Shown here: positions 9,665 to 19,226 of the stretch, piece after piece
Numbering within the stretch: position 1 is the stretch's first letter
Layout of the letters: each line of letters begins with the position of its first letter
From: Xanthomonas arboricola
GTDB lineage: Bacteria > Pseudomonadota > Gammaproteobacteria > Xanthomonadales > Xanthomonadaceae
Assembly: GCF_002940665.1 (NCBI RefSeq)
Contig: NZ_MIGY01000003.1
Coordinates: 1,326,045-1,390,044 of the forward strand
Direction of reading: 5' to 3'
Length of the DNA: 64,000 bases
The notes under the pieces: model-generated
What the model saw: only the letters and a program-made list of their open reading frames with translations
What the model was told of the DNA's origin: nothing
Database searches by the model: none
Made by a program: the position numbers and the translations under genes

Positions 9665-10699
9665 ATGTCTGTTGTCGTACGCCATGACTGGGATCGCAAA
9701 GAGCTGCAGGCGCTGTTCGATCTGCCGTTTCCGGAGCTGCTGCACCGCGCCGCCAGCGTGCACCGCGCCCATTTCGATCCGGCGCAGGTGCAAGTCTCCA
9801 CGCTGCTGTCGGTCAAGACCGGTGGCTGCCCGGAAGACTGCGCGTACTGCCCGCAGGCGCAGCGCTACGACACCGGGGTGACGGCGCAGAAGCTGATGGA
9901 GACCGAAGAAGTCGTCGCCAAGGCACGCCAGGCCAAGGCCGCCGGCGCCTCGCGCTTCTGCATGGGCGCGGCCTGGCGCTCGCCCAAGGAGCGCGACATT
10001 CCCAAGGTTGCCGCGATGATCCGCGAGGTCAAGGCGATGGGCCTGGAAACCTGCGCCACGCTCGGCATGCTCGACGCCGGCCAGGCGCGCGCGCTCAAGG
10101 ACGCCGGGCTGGACTACTACAACCACAATCTGGACACCGCGCCGGATTACTACGATTCGATCATCCACACCCGCCAGTATCAGGACCGCCTGAACACGCT
10201 GGAGCACGTGCGCGATGTCGGGCTGAAGACCTGCTGCGGCGGCATCGTCGGCATGGGCGAAACGCGCGAGCACCGCATCGGCCTGCTGCTGGCGCTGGCT
10301 ACGCTGCCGGCGCATCCGGATTCGGTCCCGATCAACCAGCTGGTCCAGGTTGCCGGCACCCCGCTGCACGGCACCCAGCAACTGGATCCGTTCGAGTTCG
10401 TGCGCATGATCGCGGTCGCCCGCATCACGATGCCGCATTCGATGGTGCGCCTGTCCGCCGGCCGCGAAGCGATGAGCGACGAACTGCAGGCGCTGTGCTT
10501 CCTGGCCGGTGCCAACTCGATCTTCTACGGCGAAAAACTGCTCACCACCGGCAACCCGGACACCGAACGCGATCAGGCCCTGTTCCAGCGCCTGGGCCTG
10601 CGCCCGATGCAGATCACCGTCGACGCTGCCGACCACGACCACCCCGGCACCGTGCATGCGGAGATCACCCGCAACACGGCCTGCGAGCACGCTGCCTAA
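9665..10699 (+). CDS. bioB: Biotin synthase
   Basis: A 344-aa radical-SAM enzyme that inserts sulfur into dethiobiotin, the last step of biotin synthesis. The radical-SAM cysteines are C55, C59 and C62 in [12 protein letters not shown]. Downstream Cys residues ([14 protein letters not shown]) match the ligands of the sacrificial 2Fe-2S cluster. The ATG at 9665 matches the family N-terminus; an upstream in-frame start would add 22 residues unlike other BioB. It is first in the bio gene run and is followed by a strong hairpin before bioF. Confidence 0.96.
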   Translation: MSVVVRHDWDRKELQALFDLPFPELLHRAASVHRAHFDPAQVQVSTLLSVKTGGCPEDCAYCPQAQRYDTGVTAQKLMETEEVVAKARQAKAAGASRFCMGAAWRSPKERDIPKVAAMIREVKAMGLETCATLGMLDAGQARALKDAGLDYYNHNLDTAPDYYDSIIHTRQYQDRLNTLEHVRDVGLKTCCGGIVGMGETREHRIGLLLALATLPAHPDSVPINQLVQVAGTPLHGTQQLDPFEFVRMIAVARITMPHSMVRLSAGREAMSDELQALCFLAGANSIFYGEKLLTTGNPDTERDQALFQRLGLRPMQITVDAADHDHPGTVHAEITRNTACEHAA

Positions 10700-10710
10700 C
10701 CGCGAATCGA

Positions 10711-10744
10711 GCGCCCGGCACCGATCGTCGGTGCCGGCTGGGCG
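10711..10744 (+). terminator. Hairpin in the bioB-bioF gap
   Basis: GCGCCC-GGCACCGA pairs with TCGGTGCC-GGCT-GGGCGC. There is no T tract after it, so it is more likely to reduce read-through or stabilise an mRNA end than to be a complete terminator. Confidence 0.45.
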
Positions 10745-10796
10745 CGCCAAGCGCGGCAGGCTACGCTAACGGCCCTTTCTGTCGTTGAACGCTCCC

Positions 10797-12002
10797 ATGG
10801 CTCGCCCCGATCTTCACGAACGGATTTCGTCGCTGCGCACATTGCGTGTGGCCCAGGAACGGGTGCGGGTGCGGCGGCTGGTGGGGCGTCGCGATGGCGT
10901 GCGGCTGGAAGTCGACGGCCGCTGGCTGACCGGTTTCTGCTCCAACGATTATCTGGGCCTGTCGCAACAGTTCGAAGTGGTCGCCGCGTTGCAGGATGCC
11001 GCCGCGCGCGATGGTGCCGGCGCCACCGCCTCGCATCTGATCTGCGGCCACCACACCGCGCACGAGACGCTGGAGCGCGAGATCGCCGACTGGCTCGGCT
11101 ATCCGTCGGCGCTGCTGTTCGGCAGCGGCTTCATCGCCAACCTGGCGGTGCAGCAGGCCTTGCTCAGCGAGGACGACGATGTCTGCGTGCAGGACCGGCT
11201 CAACCACGCCAGCCTGCTCGATGCCACGCGCCTGGCCGGCTGCCGGCTGCGCCGTTATCCGCATCTGGACGTGGAAGGCGCGATGCGCCAGCTCAAGGGT
11301 TCGCCAGAGGGTGCGGCGATGCTGGCCAGCGACGGCGTCTTCAGCATGGATGGCGATGTCGCGCCGCTGCGTGCGCTGAGCCTGGTGGCGCGCATGCAGC
11401 AGGCACTGTTCTATGTCGACGACGCCCATGGCGTGGGCACGCTTGGCCCGCAGGGGCGCGGCTGCGTTGCCGATGCCGGACTGGGCGTGGCCGAAGTGCC
11501 GCTGCAGCTGGTGACCCTGGGCAAGGCGCTCGGCGGCTATGGCGCGGTGGTGGTCGGCGATGCAGCGCTGGTGCGTCATCTGGCCGAAACCGCGCGCCCC
11601 TACATCTACACCACCGCGTTGCCACCGGCGCAGGTCGCTGCGACGTTGGCAGCCGTGCGGCTGGCGCGTCGCGACGATTGGCGGCGCGCCAAGCTGGTCG
11701 AGTCGATCGGCAGTTTCCGCGATGGCGCACGCCGGCATGGCTTCGAGCTGATGGCCTCGGATACGCCGATCCAGCCCCTGCTATGCGGCGAAGAAGCCAC
11801 GGTGATGGCGATGTCCGCCGCGCTGGAACAGGCCGGCTTCCTGGTCGGCGCGATCCGCCCACCCACCGTGCCCGAAGGCAAGGCGCGTCTGCGTGTGACC
11901 CTGTCCGCGCTGCATACGCCGCAGCAGGTGCAGGCCTTGATCGAGGCCATCGTGCAGGCGCGCGATGAGATCAGCCGGCAACCGCTGCGTGCGTCTGCCT
12001 GA
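10797..12002 (+). CDS. bioF: 8-amino-7-oxononanoate synthase
   Basis: A 401-aa PLP enzyme that condenses pimeloyl-ACP with alanine. The PLP lysine is K243 in [13 protein letters not shown]; other fold-type I signatures are CSNDYLGL near the start, [10 protein letters not shown] and [12 protein letters not shown]. The ATG at 10797 gives the normal length; a TTG at 10785 would add four residues. It sits between bioB and bioH. Confidence 0.95.
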   Translation: MARPDLHERISSLRTLRVAQERVRVRRLVGRRDGVRLEVDGRWLTGFCSNDYLGLSQQFEVVAALQDAAARDGAGATASHLICGHHTAHETLEREIADWLGYPSALLFGSGFIANLAVQQALLSEDDDVCVQDRLNHASLLDATRLAGCRLRRYPHLDVEGAMRQLKGSPEGAAMLASDGVFSMDGDVAPLRALSLVARMQQALFYVDDAHGVGTLGPQGRGCVADAGLGVAEVPLQLVTLGKALGGYGAVVVGDAALVRHLAETARPYIYTTALPPAQVAATLAAVRLARRDDWRRAKLVESIGSFRDGARRHGFELMASDTPIQPLLCGEEATVMAMSAALEQAGFLVGAIRPPTVPEGKARLRVTLSALHTPQQVQALIEAIVQARDEISRQPLRASA

Positions 12003-12239
12003 GGGCGACGATTAAGACGGTTGTGCAATAGCCGCGCGACGGCGGCCTGTGCTCGACGTGGCAGTGTCCGCGTCGTTGATGTGAGCAGATCGCTACTGTC
12101 GGTGCGGTCCTGCGTGTCCGCAACCGGCTTGCGCGTGCCGCGCAGATCGGCCCCACGCGCAGCGCAGGCTGGCGCAAGACACCTTGCGCCGCACACGCCG
12201 ACCCATGCGCCGGTCAGCGCCATCAGCGACAATCCCCGC

Positions 12240-13001
12240 ATGCATATCGATGTCATCGGCCACGGGCCTGCGCTGGTTCTTCTGCACGGTTGGGCGTTGC
12301 ACGGCGGCGTGTTCGCGCCGTTGGTGGAACGCCTGGCCGCGCAGCATCAACTGCATCTGGTGGATCTGCCCGGGCACGGTTTCAGCCGCGACGACAGCAC
12401 GCCGCTGGCGCTGCCGGACGTGGTTGCCGGCATCGCCGCCGCCACGCCGCCGGCGGTGTGGGTCGGCTGGTCGTTGGGCGGGCTGTTCGCGCTGCATGCC
12501 GCGGCCACCCAGCCCAAGGTACGCGGACTGGCGATGATCGCGGCCACGCCGCGTTTCGTGCGTGGCAACGGTTGGCCCGACGCCGTCGAGCGCGAGGTGT
12601 TCGTGCAATTCGGCCAGGACCTGGCGCGCGATTATCGCGGCACGCTGGAACGCTTTCTGGCGCTGGACACGCTGGGCTCGGCGCATGCCCGCGCCGAGTT
12701 GCGCAGCCTGCGCGAGACGCTGGTGGCGCGCGGCGAACCGGCGGCCGCAGCGTTGCAGCAAGGTCTTGGCCTGCTGGAACGCAGCGACCTGCGCCGCGCG
12801 CTGCCGCAGCTCGCACGCCCCAGCCTGTGGATTGCCGGCCAGCGCGACCGGCTGGTGCCGGCGGCCGGCATGCAGGCGGCCGCGGCGCTGGCGCCGCACG
12901 CGCAGGCATTGACCATTGCCGGTGGCGGGCACGCACCGTTTCTTGGCCACGCCGATCAGGTCGCCGAGGCGCTGCAACGCTTCGTTGCGTCCGTGCCGTG
13001 A
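12240..13001 (+). CDS. bioH: Pimeloyl-[ACP] methyl ester esterase
   Basis: A 253-aa alpha/beta hydrolase that cleaves pimeloyl-ACP methyl ester, ending the BioC-BioH route. The catalytic triad is visible: S78 in GWSLGG, D203 in GQRDRLVP and H231 in GGGHAPFL. The oxyanion region is LLHGWALHGG. The ATG at 12240 gives the standard length. It is closely followed by the SDR gene (43 bp), supporting co-transcription through bioC. Confidence 0.94.
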   Translation: MHIDVIGHGPALVLLHGWALHGGVFAPLVERLAAQHQLHLVDLPGHGFSRDDSTPLALPDVVAGIAAATPPAVWVGWSLGGLFALHAAATQPKVRGLAMIAATPRFVRGNGWPDAVEREVFVQFGQDLARDYRGTLERFLALDTLGSAHARAELRSLRETLVARGEPAAAALQQGLGLLERSDLRRALPQLARPSLWIAGQRDRLVPAAGMQAAAALAPHAQALTIAGGGHAPFLGHADQVAEALQRFVASVP

Positions 13002-13044
13002 GCGAATCGTCGATCATGCGGCATCGCTGATCGAGGACACACGC

Positions 13045-13827
13045 ATGGACCTGGGAATCGCCGGGCGCTGGGCACTGGTATGCGCCGCCAGCAAGGGCCT
13101 GGGTCTGGGCTGCGCACGCGCGCTGGCCAGCGAAGGCGTCAACGTGGTGATCGTCGCGCGCGGCCGCGATGCCCTGGAGCAGTCCGCCGAGGCGTTGCGC
13201 GCGCTGCCGGGTGCCGGCGACGTGCGCAGCGTGGTGGCCGATATCGCCACCCCGCAGGGACGCAGCGATGCCCTCGCCGCCTGCCCGCAGGTGGATATCC
13301 TCATCAACAACGCCGGTGGCCCGCCGCCCGGCGATTTTCGTCAGTGGGACCGCGACGACTGGCTGCGCGCACTGGATGCCAACATGCTGGCACCGATCGA
13401 GTTGATCCGCGCCAGCGTCGATGCGATGCGCGCACGGCGCTTCGGCCGCATCGTCAACATCACCTCCAGTGCGGTGAAGGCGCCGATCGACATCCTGGGC
13501 CTGTCCAATGGCGCGCGCGCCGGCCTCACCGGCTTCGTCGCCGGGCTGGCACGCAGCACGGTCGCCGACAACGTCACCATCAACAATCTATTGCCCGGCC
13601 AGTTCGCCACCGACCGCCTGCGCGGCAACTTCGCGGCGATCGCACAACAGCAAGGCAGCAGTGCCGACGACGTCGCCGAGCGCAAGCGTGCGGGCATTCC
13701 GGCCGCACGCTTCGGCGAGCCGGACGAATTCGGCGCGGCCTGCGCCTTCCTGTGCAGCGCACAGGCCGGCTACATCACCGGGCAGAACCTGCTGATCGAC
13801 GGTGGCAGCTATCCCGGCACGTTCTAG
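13045..13827 (+). CDS. Atypical short-chain dehydrogenase/reductase in the biotin cluster
   Basis: A 260-aa SDR-fold protein with an N-terminal cofactor loop CAASKGLGLG (a variant of TGxxxGxG), NNAG at about residue 90 and a C-terminal family ending (GQNLLIDGGSYPGTF). The catalytic YxxxK is missing: the aligned residues are S154 and R158 in LSNGARAGL, while Ser141/Ser142 of the NITSS motif remain. This matches the FabG-like SDR subgroup with a non-standard tetrad. Its position between bioH and bioC suggests a link to pimeloyl-ACP formation, perhaps structural or with altered chemistry, but no substrate can be named from sequence. Confidence 0.85.
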   Translation: MDLGIAGRWALVCAASKGLGLGCARALASEGVNVVIVARGRDALEQSAEALRALPGAGDVRSVVADIATPQGRSDALAACPQVDILINNAGGPPPGDFRQWDRDDWLRALDANMLAPIELIRASVDAMRARRFGRIVNITSSAVKAPIDILGLSNGARAGLTGFVAGLARSTVADNVTINNLLPGQFATDRLRGNFAAIAQQQGSSADDVAERKRAGIPAARFGEPDEFGAACAFLCSAQAGYITGQNLLIDGGSYPGTF

Positions 13828-14097
13828 AGCGCATCCACTACGCCGATGGTTGTGGACAATGCGGTGGCCAACGCGCTCTAGGCGGACGTTGCGGGCCGAT
13901 GTTGTGGCAACTGCGGCGGACGTTCCGGTTGCTTCAGCCACGACGCCCTCGTCGAGGCGCCTTGCCGGTCCATTGCGTTCGCCATGCAGTCGCTGGCGAA
14001 CCGACCGCTTGCAATGCTCCGGGCCGATTGCTGGTCCGTACCCCACCACCCATAGCGATTCCCTCCGCCCCGGCCACAGGCGACAATAGCGCCGCTC

Positions 14098-14982
14098 ATG
14101 ACTAGTACTTTCGACCCCCGCCACGTCCGGCGCGCCTTCGCGCGTGCCGCCAGCAGCTATGCCGCCGCCGCCGCGCTGCAGCGCGAAGCGCAAGCGCGCC
14201 TGCTCGAATCGCTCGACTACCTGGGCGACCAGGTGCCCAAGGTGGTGCTGGATGTCGGCGCCGGCCCCGGCCACGCCAGCGGCGCGATCAAGAAGCGCTG
14301 GCCCAAGGCGCAGGTGATCGCGCTGGATCAGGCCATGCCGATGCTGCGCCAGGCGCGCAAGGCGGCGAGCTGGTGGAAACCGTTCGCGCAGGTCTGCGCC
14401 GATGCACGCGCCTTGCCGGTGGCCGACGGCAGCGTGGATGTGATCTTCAGCAACCTGTGCCTGCAGTGGGTGGAAGACCTGCCGGCGGTGTTCGCCGGCT
14501 TCCGCCGCGCGCTGCGGCCGGGCGGCTTGTTGCTGTGCTCCACCTTCGGCCCGGAGACGCTGATCGAATTGCGCGAGGCCTTCGCCCAGGCCGACCCGGC
14601 CCCGCACGTCAGCCGCTTCCCGCCGATCGCCCAGTTCGGCGATGCCTTGCTGATGTCCGGCTTCCGCGACCCGGTGCTGGACCGTGACCTGTTCACGCTG
14701 ACCTACAGCGACCTGCCCGCACTGATGCGCGAGCTGCGCGCGATGGGCGCCACCAACGCGCTCAGCAATCGCCGCGCCACCCTGACCGGACGCGGCCGCT
14801 TTGCCGCCGCCAGCGCCGCCTACGAGCCCTTGCGGCGGCCCGACGGCACGTTGCCCAGCTCCTGGGAAGTGATCTATGCCCATGCCTGGGCACCGGCGCC
14901 GGGCGCGCCCATCCGCGAACAGGGACACGACGTCGCCAGCGTGCCGGTGGCCTCGATCCCGATCCGCCGCCGCATCGACTAG
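14098..14982 (+). CDS. bioC: Malonyl-[ACP] O-methyltransferase
   Basis: A 294-aa SAM-dependent methyltransferase that methylates malonyl-ACP and so starts the disguised fatty-acid route to pimeloyl-ACP. SAM motif I is VVLDVGAGPGHASG (about residues 49-62), followed by ALDQAMPMLRQA and the post-I region IFSNLCLQWVEDL. The N-terminus (RRAFARAASSYAAAAALQRE) is the standard BioC start. It is the last gene of the biotin run, 270 bp after the SDR, and ends at a clear hairpin. With bioB, bioF and bioH here, bioA and bioD must be elsewhere. Confidence 0.93.
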   Translation: MTSTFDPRHVRRAFARAASSYAAAAALQREAQARLLESLDYLGDQVPKVVLDVGAGPGHASGAIKKRWPKAQVIALDQAMPMLRQARKAASWWKPFAQVCADARALPVADGSVDVIFSNLCLQWVEDLPAVFAGFRRALRPGGLLLCSTFGPETLIELREAFAQADPAPHVSRFPPIAQFGDALLMSGFRDPVLDRDLFTLTYSDLPALMRELRAMGATNALSNRRATLTGRGRFAAASAAYEPLRRPDGTLPSSWEVIYAHAWAPAPGAPIREQGHDVASVPVASIPIRRRID

Positions 14983-15329
14983 CGGCGGTGCAGATCGCCG
15001 GCAGCAACGCAGCCGCTGCCGGCGAGACACACAGTTTTGCGACGACGCCAATGCGGACCTGTCAGGCTCGGTCCCGACACCCGGTAGAATTCAGCAGTCA
15101 ACGGCCGCATGTTCCTGTTACGGCTTGCCTTTCTCGACGCCTCAACCGGAGTGGCTAGCAAAACGTCGCAAGCAGTCGTCAGCCGGCTGCAGACGGCGCA
15201 CAGGAACCGCTGTGTCCGCGTGGTACATGCAGGTTCCGAGCACCGGCAGCGCCCCCCCGGCCGCTGCACCGTCGTTTTGATAGCCGCTCTTGCACTTGCG
15301 GCCCCCGCTCCCCCCAATCGGCCTTCCCA
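14983..15329. other. Intergenic region bioC-lpxO, no gene
   Basis: It holds the bioC hairpin (14996-15024) and the upstream region of the hydroxylase gene. A 75-codon open frame at 15109-15336 overlaps the next gene's start, has no recognisable product and is not called. Confidence 0.6.
14996..15024 (+). terminator. Hairpin after bioC
   Basis: CGCCGGCAGC, a 9-nt loop, then GCTGCCGGCG: a perfect 10-bp stem just after the bioC stop. There is no T run. Confidence 0.6.
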
Positions 15330-16235
15330 ATGTTGAAGTGGCTCATCATCGCGCTGTTCATCGCATCGGCGCTGTACATCCATTACCGCGGTCGCGTGCG
15401 GCACCGGCTCAGCCGGCAGCTGCTGGACCATTCCACCTTCATGGCGCCGATCAACACGCTGATGTATCTGTGTTCGCGGGTGCCGACCACACCGTTCATC
15501 GATCCCGGCAAGGAATTTCCGGAACTGGCGCCGTTGCGCGCCAACTGGTCGCTGATCCGCGATGAAGCGGTGGCCTTGCAGCAGATGCAGAAGATCCGCG
15601 CCGCCGACGGCTACACCGACATCGGCTTCAACTCGTTCTTCCGCCGTGGCTGGAAGCGGTTCTATCTGAAGTGGTACGGCACCGCGCACCCGTCGGCGTC
15701 CGAGCTGTGCCCGCAGACCACCGCGTTGCTGAAGTCCATCCCCACGGTCAAGGCCGCGATGTTCGCCGAGTTGCCGCCGGGCAGCGAACTGCGCCCGCAC
15801 CGCGACCCGTTCGCCGGGTCCATGCGCCTGCACCTGGGGCTGGCCACGCCCAACGACGACCGCTGCTTCATCGACGTCGACGGGCAGCGCCACAGCTGGC
15901 GCGACGGCCAATGGACGATGTTCGACGAGACCTACATCCACTACGCGCGCAACGACACCGACCAGGACCGCATCATCCTGTTCTGCGACATCGAGCGCCC
16001 GATGCGCTGGCGCTGGGCCGCGGCGGTGAACCGCTTCGTCGGCCGCAGCCTGCTCTCGGCCGGTGCCTCGCCCAACCAGGAGGGCGACAAGACCGGCGGG
16101 ATCAACCGCGTGTTCCGCTACTTCTATGCCGCACGCCTGAAGGCCAAGGCGCTGAAGGAACGCAACAACCCGCTGTACCAGACGCTCAAGTGGGGCATCT
16201 TCATCCTGGTGGTGGTCGGGATCGTGCTGCTGTAA
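15330..16235 (+). CDS. lpxO: Aspartyl/asparaginyl beta-hydroxylase family protein, LpxO-like
   Basis: A 301-aa Fe(II)/2-oxoglutarate dioxygenase with membrane helices at both ends (LKWLIIALFIASALYI and the last 17 residues, WGIFILVVVGIVLL). The core has the iron and 2-oxoglutarate pattern HRDPFAGSMRLHLGL (about residues 156-170) and TYIHYARN (about residue 204), followed by the RPMRW region. LpxO hydroxylates a secondary acyl chain of lipid A at the inner membrane and modifies envelope recognition and stress tolerance (family knowledge). Substrate specificity is not proved by sequence. A REP-like palindrome follows. Confidence 0.88.
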   Translation: MLKWLIIALFIASALYIHYRGRVRHRLSRQLLDHSTFMAPINTLMYLCSRVPTTPFIDPGKEFPELAPLRANWSLIRDEAVALQQMQKIRAADGYTDIGFNSFFRRGWKRFYLKWYGTAHPSASELCPQTTALLKSIPTVKAAMFAELPPGSELRPHRDPFAGSMRLHLGLATPNDDRCFIDVDGQRHSWRDGQWTMFDETYIHYARNDTDQDRIILFCDIERPMRWRWAAAVNRFVGRSLLSAGASPNQEGDKTGGINRVFRYFYAARLKAKALKERNNPLYQTLKWGIFILVVVGIVLL

Positions 16236-16250
16236 CGCCCGCCCACTCAC

Positions 16251-16317
16251 GTAGGAGCGCACCCGGGCGCGACCGGCATCGCCGGTAATGCCGCATCGCG
16301 CGCAAGCGCGCTCCTAC
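16251..16317. repeat. REP-like palindromic element, complete
   Basis: GTAGGAGCGC at 16251 pairs with GCGCTCCTAC at 16308, with internal pairing of GACCGGC-ATC-GCCGGT. It lies between two convergent genes, where it may also work as a bidirectional terminator. Its left arm is repeated at 1130-1152. Confidence 0.75.
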
Positions 16318-16383
16318 ATAGGCATAGCTCCGGCCGCAATACCGCACCAATCACGCAGGTCTAGCCCGTGACGGTCGTTGCAC

Positions 16384-16803
16384 TCAACGCGACACCTGCG
16401 CGATCCATTCCTGCAGGTTGTAGTAGTTGGTGACGCGGGTGAGCTTGCCGTCGCGCACGTCGAAAAACGCACCGCCGGGCAGCACATAGGTCTGCCCGTT
16501 GGCATCCGGCAGGCCTTCGTCTGTGGTGTGGTACACCCCGTGCACCACGTACTCGGCACCGACCCGTGTGCCGTCCTCGTTGGCGGTGATCACGATCTCG
16601 CGCAGCTGCTCACGGTAACTGTCGTTCATGCGCTGCAGGAAGGCGGCAAATGCCGGCCGGCCGATCTCGCGCGGGCCCTGATTGAGGTCGTGCGCGACAT
16701 CGTCGGCCAGGAACGCCAGCATGGCGTCCCAATCACCGCGGTTGAATGCATCGTAATAAGCCTGGACCAGGCCGATGGCGTGTTGCCGATTGCGCTCGCT
16801 CAT
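16384..16803 (-). CDS. SnoaL/ketosteroid isomerase-like (NTF2 fold) protein
   Basis: A 139-aa cytoplasmic protein with the NTF2-like pattern: helix QAYYDAFNRGDWDAMLAFLADDVAHD, GPREIGRPAFAAFL, then strands ending GGAFFDVRDGKLTRVTNYYNLQEWI. The family ranges from polyketide cyclases to isomerases and ligand-binding proteins. No specific substrate can be assigned. The ATG at 16803 starts the conserved region. It follows the YdcF-like gene by about 80 bp on the same strand. Confidence 0.8.
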   Translation of the reverse strand: MSERNRQHAIGLVQAYYDAFNRGDWDAMLAFLADDVAHDLNQGPREIGRPAFAAFLQRMNDSYREQLREIVITANEDGTRVGAEYVVHGVYHTTDEGLPDANGQTYVLPGGAFFDVRDGKLTRVTNYYNLQEWIAQVSR

Positions 16804-16883
16804 GCTCGCACCTGCCGCTGGGAAAGCCGCATCATAGAGCGCCTCTTGCGCTTCAACACGCCTGCCACGCGGTACACCCGGCG

Positions 16884-17489
16884 TCAGGCACCCTGCACCA
16901 CCAGATCGCGATGGAAGTAATAGACCTCCTGCAGCAGGAAGCGCCAGCTGGTGTGGAAACTGCGAAAGCGCGTGCTGGGCGTGGAAGAGGCCAGCGCGTC
17001 CACTCCCAGCTCCTCGCTCAGCCGCAGCGCACGCGCCATGTGCAACGGGTCGCTGACGATGATCGCCCGATGCATGCCGTGACGATCCATCAGCGCGCGT
17101 GCCTGTTGCAGATTCTGCCGGGTGGTGCGCGAAACCGTCTCGATCACGATCGCCTCCGGCGGTACGCCGTGGCGTAGCGCATAGCGCCGCGCCACCTGCG
17201 ACTCGGCAAAGCGCGCGCCGTTGCCGAACCCGCCGGTGAACAGCAGCCGCGGCGCGTAGCCCCTGGTGTAGAGGTCCAGCGCATGCCGGATGCGCTCTTC
17301 GAACACTGGCGAAGGGCGTGCATCGTAGGCAGCCGCGCCCAGCACGATGATCACGTCGGCTGGCGCGGCCTGGTCGCGATCCCCGACCCAGACGATCCAG
17401 CCGGCCACGCCCACCAGCCAGATCAGCGTCAGCATGCACAGGCGCCAGCACCAGCCCCATAGACCGATCCCGCGTGACCGCCTGCTCAC
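16884..17489 (-). CDS. YdcF/SanA-like DUF218 protein
   Basis: A 201-aa protein with one N-terminal membrane helix (MLTLIWLVGVAGWIVWV) and a DUF218 domain: DVIIVLGAA, PVFEERIRHALDLY, LLFTGGFGNGARFAES, ETVSRTTRQNLQQA and AIIVSDPLHMARA. Members act in envelope metabolism (SanA, ElyC). The GTG start at 17489 overlaps the upstream ammonia-lyase stop as GTGA, which implies translational coupling. The biochemical activity is unknown. Confidence 0.8.
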   Translation of the reverse strand: MSRRSRGIGLWGWCWRLCMLTLIWLVGVAGWIVWVGDRDQAAPADVIIVLGAAAYDARPSPVFEERIRHALDLYTRGYAPRLLFTGGFGNGARFAESQVARRYALRHGVPPEAIVIETVSRTTRQNLQQARALMDRHGMHRAIIVSDPLHMARALRLSEELGVDALASSTPSTRFRSFHTSWRFLLQEVYYFHRDLVVQGA

Positions 17490-18445
17490 GCCGCGCCCCA
17501 CGGCAGCGCGTCCAGATCGACATTGCCGCCGGACAGGATCAGCCCGACCCGCCGCCCCGCAAAGCGCGCCGGGTCGGCCAGCACCGCTGCCAGGGTAATC
17601 GCCGAGGACGGCTCCACGACCTGCTTGAGGGCCTGCCAGATCAGCCGCATCGCCTGCACCACCGCCGCATCGTCGACGGTGATCACCTGCGCGCCGGCGG
17701 CCTGCAACACTGCGAAATTCGGCGCACCCAGGGTGCCGCGCAGCCCGTCGCAGAGCGTGTCGGGCACGAAGTCGACCAGACGCTCGCCGGCCGCCAGCGA
17801 GCGCGCGGTATCGGCCGCCCCGCTCGGCTCGGCCAGCACCAGCGCACAGCCCGGCGCCGATTGCAGCGCCAGTGCAGTGCCGGCGGCCAGCCCGCCGCCG
17901 CCGACCGGTGCCACCAGCACATCCAGCCCGCCGCTCTGCTGCTGCAGCTCCAGCGCGGCGGTGCCCTGCCCGGCGATCACCGCCGGGTCGGTATATGGAT
18001 GCACCAGCGTCGCGCCGCTGCCGGCCTGGACGTCGGCACACATCTGCTCGCGCGCCGCGATGGTGGGCGCGCAGCGCCACAGCGTGGCGCCGTGGCGGGA
18101 AATATTGGCCAGCTTGGCGGCCACCGCGCCTTCGGGCACCACCACGTGGCAGCCGATCCCGCGCGTGCGCGCGGCAAGTGCGAGTGCGGCGCCGTGATTG
18201 CCGGACGAATGGGTGACCACCCCGCGCGCGGCCAGCTCCTCCGGCAATGACCACACCGCGTTGCAGGCACCACGGAACTTGAATGCGCCGCTGCGCTGCA
18301 GGTGTTCGGCCTTGAAGAACAGCTGCGCACCGCAGAGGGCATCCAGGCTGTGCGAGGTGAGCACCGGTGTCTGCGCGCACTGCGGCGCGATGCGCGCAGC
18401 GGCTTGCAGCACGTCGGAATGGGCAAGAGGGGCCGTCTCGATCAT
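17486..18445 (-). CDS. PLP-dependent serine/threonine-type ammonia-lyase
   Basis: A 319-aa fold-type II PLP enzyme. The Schiff-base lysine is K56 in RSGAFKFRGA, the substrate-carboxylate loop is SSGNHG and the phosphate-binding Gly loop is PVGGGGLAAG. There is no C-terminal ACT domain, so it resembles catabolic or serine-racemase-like dehydratases rather than biosynthetic IlvA. It probably deaminates threonine, serine or a hydroxyaspartate; sequence cannot choose between them. It ends in a GTGA overlap with the YdcF-like gene. Confidence 0.85.
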   Translation of the reverse strand: MIETAPLAHSDVLQAAARIAPQCAQTPVLTSHSLDALCGAQLFFKAEHLQRSGAFKFRGACNAVWSLPEELAARGVVTHSSGNHGAALALAARTRGIGCHVVVPEGAVAAKLANISRHGATLWRCAPTIAAREQMCADVQAGSGATLVHPYTDPAVIAGQGTAALELQQQSGGLDVLVAPVGGGGLAAGTALALQSAPGCALVLAEPSGAADTARSLAAGERLVDFVPDTLCDGLRGTLGAPNFAVLQAAGAQVITVDDAAVVQAMRLIWQALKQVVEPSSAITLAAVLADPARFAGRRVGLILSGGNVDLDALPWGAA

Positions 18446-18602
18446 GCCTGCAAGATTAACGTATCGCCTCCACCTTCACGGCTGTCCGCGCATGGCCCGC
18501 GCATGCTGGATCGATGCAGAAGCACCACATTGCGGCACAGTTAAGGACCGATTCAATGCATCGGCTCGAAAGTGGCACCATGGTTGCAGGAGGGCACCAT
18601 CC

Positions 18603-19085
18603 ATGAAATTCCGTCTGATCTTCGCCGCCGGGCTGTTGGCCCTGGGCGGCTGCGCAACGTACGACTACACCGGCGCTGGGTCGGGCGGCTATTACCGCGG
18701 CGCGCCTGCGGTGCAGTATCGCTACCCGCCGGGATACTCCCCGTATTTCTACGGCAACCCGTACGGCAATCCTTATGGCGCCGGTTCGATCGGGCTCTAC
18801 GACTACCCGGTGTATCCGGTCTACCGCGGCGGTGGCGGCTATTACTATCGCCAGAACGATCGACGCCCGCAGTACCGGCCGCCACGTCCAAACGGATCGT
18901 TCAACAACGGCGGGCGTCCAAACGGGCCTCGTCCCAACGGGCCACGCCCGCAGCAGCCCAATCGTCCACCGGCGACCGGTGCGCCGCCTTCGCGGCCGCC
19001 TCCCCGCATCGGTGCGCCGCCGCGGGTGATCCGGGAGATTCAGCGGCAGACTGCGCCCCGCAGCACGCGTGAGCAGACCCCCTGA
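18603..19085 (+). CDS. Low-complexity Pro/Gly/Tyr/Asn-rich lipoprotein
   Basis: A 160-aa protein with a type II signal peptide: MKFRLIFAAGLLALGGC with lipobox LGGC, giving a lipidated Cys17 or nearby. The mature part is Tyr/Gly-rich (YRGAPAVQYRYPPGYSPYF, GNPYGNPYG) and then Pro/Asn/Arg-rich with near-repeats of RPNGP. No catalytic motif is seen. It is likely a periplasmic or outer-membrane-anchored extended protein of unknown function. Similar small lipoproteins are common in Xanthomonadaceae. Confidence 0.8.
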   Translation: MKFRLIFAAGLLALGGCATYDYTGAGSGGYYRGAPAVQYRYPPGYSPYFYGNPYGNPYGAGSIGLYDYPVYPVYRGGGGYYYRQNDRRPQYRPPRPNGSFNNGGRPNGPRPNGPRPQQPNRPPATGAPPSRPPPRIGAPPRVIREIQRQTAPRSTREQTP

Positions 19086-19226
19086 GTTGCTGACTGCGAC
19101 GTGGCCCACAAATGGCGATGTTGGGGGCTTGCGTTCAGCCGGCACTTGGTCGCAAGCTAGGTGCTCTGTGTGACCCGCCACGTCATGTTTTGACCTGGCC
19201 CGCCTCACTGACCGACTTATGTCGAT

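Noticed and set aside
15109..15336. A 75-codon frame before the LpxO-like gene
   Set aside because: It overlaps the next gene's start and has no ribosome site or homologous pattern that I know.
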